Source: Ricordea florida
Lineage: Eukaryota > Cnidaria > Anthozoa > Corallimorpharia > Ricordeidae
Assembly (NCBI GenBank): GCA_949710005.1
Contig: OX453276.1
Span: forward strand, 11,160,699-11,224,698
DNA length: 64,000 nt
Direction: 5' to 3'
Every line of letters begins with the position of its first letter. Positions within the stretch are counted from its first letter, which is position 1. A program made the translations under genes and the position numbers. This document shows, piece after piece, positions 61,231-64,000 of the stretch. A model generated the notes under the pieces. It saw nothing but the letters and a program-made list of their open reading frames with translations. It did no database searches and was not told the DNA's origin.

Positions 61231-62883
61231 CTATCTTGATTCAAGATGGAATGCCATATAAACTTCTGTCCGAGATGGGTAATGCTGACAAACCACTTTA
61301 ACCGCACACGAGGGGCACACTTTCAATGTTCCCCTTTCCCAGATGTTCATACCTATTGAGAACATACTGCCCGTAACTAGCCTTTCGAAAGGACCTAGTG
61401 TTGATGTCTTCCCTGTCGTTACGGATGTCACCACAATTTCTGACAGCCAGCTGGAGGACATCGGGGTCTAGGCACAGCTTTTGAAACCTTGTGTGCCTTG
61501 TGACAAAGCGCCTTTGCCCACAGCATTTATTCTCAATTTCCTGTGGCAACACCCCCTGACCCCACTCTTGCACCAAGGCAGTGTTGACACAGACAATGTG
61601 CCAGGTTCAGATCCTTCAAGGGATGCTTGTGCAGCCATGTGATAAGCTGAAACCTCTGCACCTTCATCTAGGTCATCCTCAATTATTTACAGAGTGTGGA
61701 TGTAATCCATGCTACTGTACCTCTCCCTAAACTCCTAATAAACAATTTTTTTAATCATTGGTTCATCCAATGTTTGGATGAATTCCTAAAAGGATGATAC
61801 ACAATAATTAGATATCCAGAGAATTACCAAATAAGAAACAAAAACTTTGCCCTAGTATCCCAGAGATAACAATGCAAAACTAAGAAATGTGACAGGAAAT
61901 GAAATCTAATGTCAAAGATGAACTATTGATATACAGGGCACAGGTTCGTATTCATATAAATACAATACTTATGTTTCTGGTGGACTGGAATTGGGTCACC
62001 CACATATAAATATTTATTGTGTAAAGATCTTTGGCTCACTGACATTCACATCCTTGTTCTCATTCACCTGCTCTTCATCTTCGCTGTGCCTATCATTGGC
62101 ATTGCTATATGGTTGGCTTGGTCTCAGGCTGGCGGAGGGGGGAAATACTTTCACTAGGCTAGATGAAAATGGAAGGTAAAAATTGAGTCAAAGGCACCAC
62201 ATCCATACTGAACAAAATGTGACTGCCAATTGGAATGGAAAAAGAAATAGGTGATTTGAAAGCTATGGAAATGTTCTAGGTACCAAATACTGAAATAATA
62301 ATGAAAGTAATTTATGCATTTATGTAGCACGATTTCCAACAAAAAATTGTTCAGTAGCGTTTCACAAATGTTGTAATACGAGGAAAAGAAAATTTACAAA
62401 TAAAAATAGTTATATTACAGATAAAAATCGTATTTGGCAACAAGTAAGCTTACAGCTTGCAAGTGTAACACAACACCAACATGCAACAAAGACCTAACCA
62501 GCAAGAACACCTTCCACTGGCTAAGCTTATAGAGAAAAAACAGGTAATGTATAAGTCACACTGCGATCTTAGTTTATTTTTACAAGGCTTCGCTGCAGAT
62601 CCACACTTGCGCAATGCTCCAAAGTGTAAGCCTTCGGTTCTACAAGGACATCCTCGATTGGGATAGGGATTGCCTGCTGCCCGTTTTGTCAAGCATGTGT
62701 TCGTACAAGTGCAAGAGACACGATTTTCCTACAAGTAAACCAAATATAAAGTAAGAAATAATGGACATTTCAATACTTTATACTTTTCCAACAACAAATG
62801 TCAAATAAAATCTATCATCTACGGAAGGAATTCGAATGAAGTGAACTAACCGGCGCGGAATCTCTTCGAGTTTCTTTATCCAT
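61231..62883 (-). pseudogene. Cys-rich plus P2RX7 C-terminal ('ballast') domain gene, degenerate
   Basis: Possible first exon 62883-62851 (MDKETRRDSAP, donor GTTAGT), then an in-phase exon from 62728 (NRVSCTCTNTCLTKRAAGNP; GCPCRTEGLHFGALRKCGSA; AKPCKNK), an acidic linker segment near 62155-61990 (NANDRHSEDEEQVNENKDVN), and the domain at about 61650-61231: ENKCCGQRRFVT, FQKLCLDPDVLQLAVR, TRSFRKASYGQYVLNRYEHL, and, after a frameshift near 61315, CPSCAVKVVCQHYPSRTEVY. The CC, CLD..VL, FRKA.Y..YV and PSC..K.V...P....Y..F order is that of the P2RX7 C-terminal domain. The expected WCxCGxC start is mutated. It lies within a TTAA transposon. Confidence 0.6.
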
Positions 62884-63084
62884 TCTTGGAAAACTAAGCA
62901 AGACCAGAAACGTATAATGTGGGAACCAGCCAGTCAGAAGAAGAAAAGTATTCGAATACCTATAAGCGCGTATTTGGCTAGAGATCGAAGAAACTTGAAA
63001 AATGCAAGATGGGGGACAGCTGAAAAATGTCTCAGAAAGTAACCGTCCTAATGCGCATGCCCAACCGTGACACTGCCCCTTTAA

Positions 63085-63573
63085 GAACATCAAATTTCCA
63101 AGGGGCAACAATCAGACCGATAGTTTAGAGGCATAAACACTCTGTTGCCTTAATTGTCCACCACTAAATTTTCTTATAATTGCTTTAGTAAAAATCATTA
63201 TTATATGGCTGTGTCTCAGAAGGACTGGGAACTACCGAATTCACGAACTTGATTGGCTGAAATCGATATTGACCGCGGTCTAGATTTTCCCATCTAGACC
63301 GGCATCTGTAGACCGGTTTTATTCTGCTTTGAAAAAGTAGCAAACTAAAATACAAAAATGTTCACCATTTTCTTTTATTTTCGTCTCAATCATTTATGGA
63401 AGTGCCAAAAAGCCTGATGGCAAAAAAAAGTAAAGAAGACGAGCAAATTTCGGCAGGTTTAAGTTAAGCTCATCGCCGTTCGCAAGCAAAATGTCAGCAA
63501 CCCAGTTACATTCAATCATTACGTTTAATGATTAAACGAATTAAAGTTTCCTTCTTTGCCATAAAATAAACGT
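63085..63573. other. Host intron, repeat-rich
   Basis: No gene. Short palindromic stretches around 63270-63315 (GGTCTAGATTTTCCCATCTAGACC-type) suggest another MITE remnant. Confidence 0.4.
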
Positions 63574-63710
63574 CTTATTAACCGAGCTAAGTCGGTCTGT
63601 ATGGGAGAATCTTGACCTCGGTCGTCAGTACAGACCTCACTGCGTTCGGTCTGTACTTACGACCTCGGTCAAGATTCTCCCATACAGACCTCCAGCTCGG
63701 TTAATAAGAG
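63574..63710. repeat. 135-bp near-perfect foldback MITE
   Basis: CTTATTAACCGAGCT pairs with AGCTCGGTTAATAAG. GGTCTGTATGGGAGAATCTT pairs with AAGATTCTCCCATACAGACC, and GGTCGT.AGTACAGACC pairs around a TCACTGCGTTC loop. Essentially one long hairpin. Confidence 0.85.
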
Positions 63711-64000
63711 CTATTTATAAACAAATAATGTGTCGCTACTACCTCTGCGAAACTTCGCTAGAGTGCGAAGACGTCGCCATTTTGAAAATGATCTTCAACC
63801 AAGTGCTGCACTCCAATGGCTGATCAGAAGTGTGCAGTAGTTCAGCCAATCAGATTGCGGCATTTGCATTAGTTGTGATATGTGTAGAGTTAATACAGGA
63901 AATAAGTAATTTTTTTTGGTGGAAGCATAGGAACTTTTAAATTGCGAACGCACGGAATAAGCGATAGATTGCTTAAATACTAGAGTCAACACTAGAAAGC
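63711..64000. other. Host intron to window end, no gene recognised
   Basis: 63770-63800 repeats the CGTCGCCATTTTGA sequence seen near 58745. Nothing else is supported. Confidence 0.4.

Larger units (their letters stand above)
58908..63084. mobile_element. Second P2RX7-type-carrying TTAA transposon
   Basis: The element proper is 58912-63080. TTAA at 58908-58911 and 63081-63084. The ends read AGGGGCAGTGTCACGGGTG and, inverted, AGGGGCAGTGTCACGGTTG, followed by GCATGCGCAT on both sides. The TIRs are unrelated to the other two TTAA elements. A minus-strand gene with a P2RX7 C-terminal-type domain lies inside. I recognise no transposase, so this copy is probably non-autonomous. Confidence 0.8.

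Overview
The window is eukaryotic nuclear DNA. Spliced exons with consensus GT/AG borders, long AT-rich introns, LINEs, a tRNA-derived SINE, many foldback MITEs and nested DNA transposons all point to a metazoan. The gene families (P2RX7-type C-terminal domain proteins, an ankyrin/mind-bomb-like gene, cnidarian-type Polinton genes) suggest an anthozoan cnidarian, probably a stony coral. The organism call is inference.

The backbone is one host gene on the + strand. Nine well-supported exons run from 3339 to 58424: ankyrin repeats at 3339-3501, 6591-6736, 7702-7831 and 13957-14157; a mind-bomb (MIB) SH3-repeat-like module at 15223-15333 and 22367-22559; then 55380-55439, 55833-55972 and another ankyrin exon at 58317-58424. 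Codon phase agrees across nearly all junctions. The two halves are separated by a 32.8-kb intron (22560-55379). Almost everything else lies in introns of this gene.

Inserted elements in order: a decayed Gypsy-like fragment (440-944); a decayed LINE (4600-6190); a Crypton-like tyrosine recombinase pseudogene (8204-9594); a MITE swollen by an ATAC/AAAC microsatellite (10431-11869); a TTAA-flanked Kolobok-like transposon (15631-20871) carrying a THAP transposase and a P2RX7 C-terminal-domain gene; a LINE (23.4-30.57 kb) split by a 4.66-kb TIR element with an 11-bp target duplication (25688-30347) that carries an intact three-exon gene; a second LINE (30.9-50.1 kb) split by the 16.26-kb Polinton-like virus; a second TTAA element with a multi-exon transposase (51641-55253); and a third TTAA element (58912-63080), again with a P2RX7-type gene.

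The centrepiece is 31931-48192, an almost intact endogenous dsDNA virus of the Polinton/adintovirus type, inserted in a LINE reverse transcriptase. It has about 0.8-1.1 kb terminal inverted repeats filled with an 11-bp tandem array. It encodes a protein-primed-type DNA polymerase B with two SAP-like motifs, a D,D,E integrase, a candidate double-jelly-roll capsid protein, an A32-like packaging ATPase, a run of small membrane and coiled-coil proteins, a large tail-anchored protein, a candidate penton-like protein and two minus-strand accessory genes. Most genes start 27-35 nt downstream of a TAAAGA box, often followed by a mini-hairpin. This looks like a virus-specific promoter module. One gene carries a one-base frameshift; the others are open.
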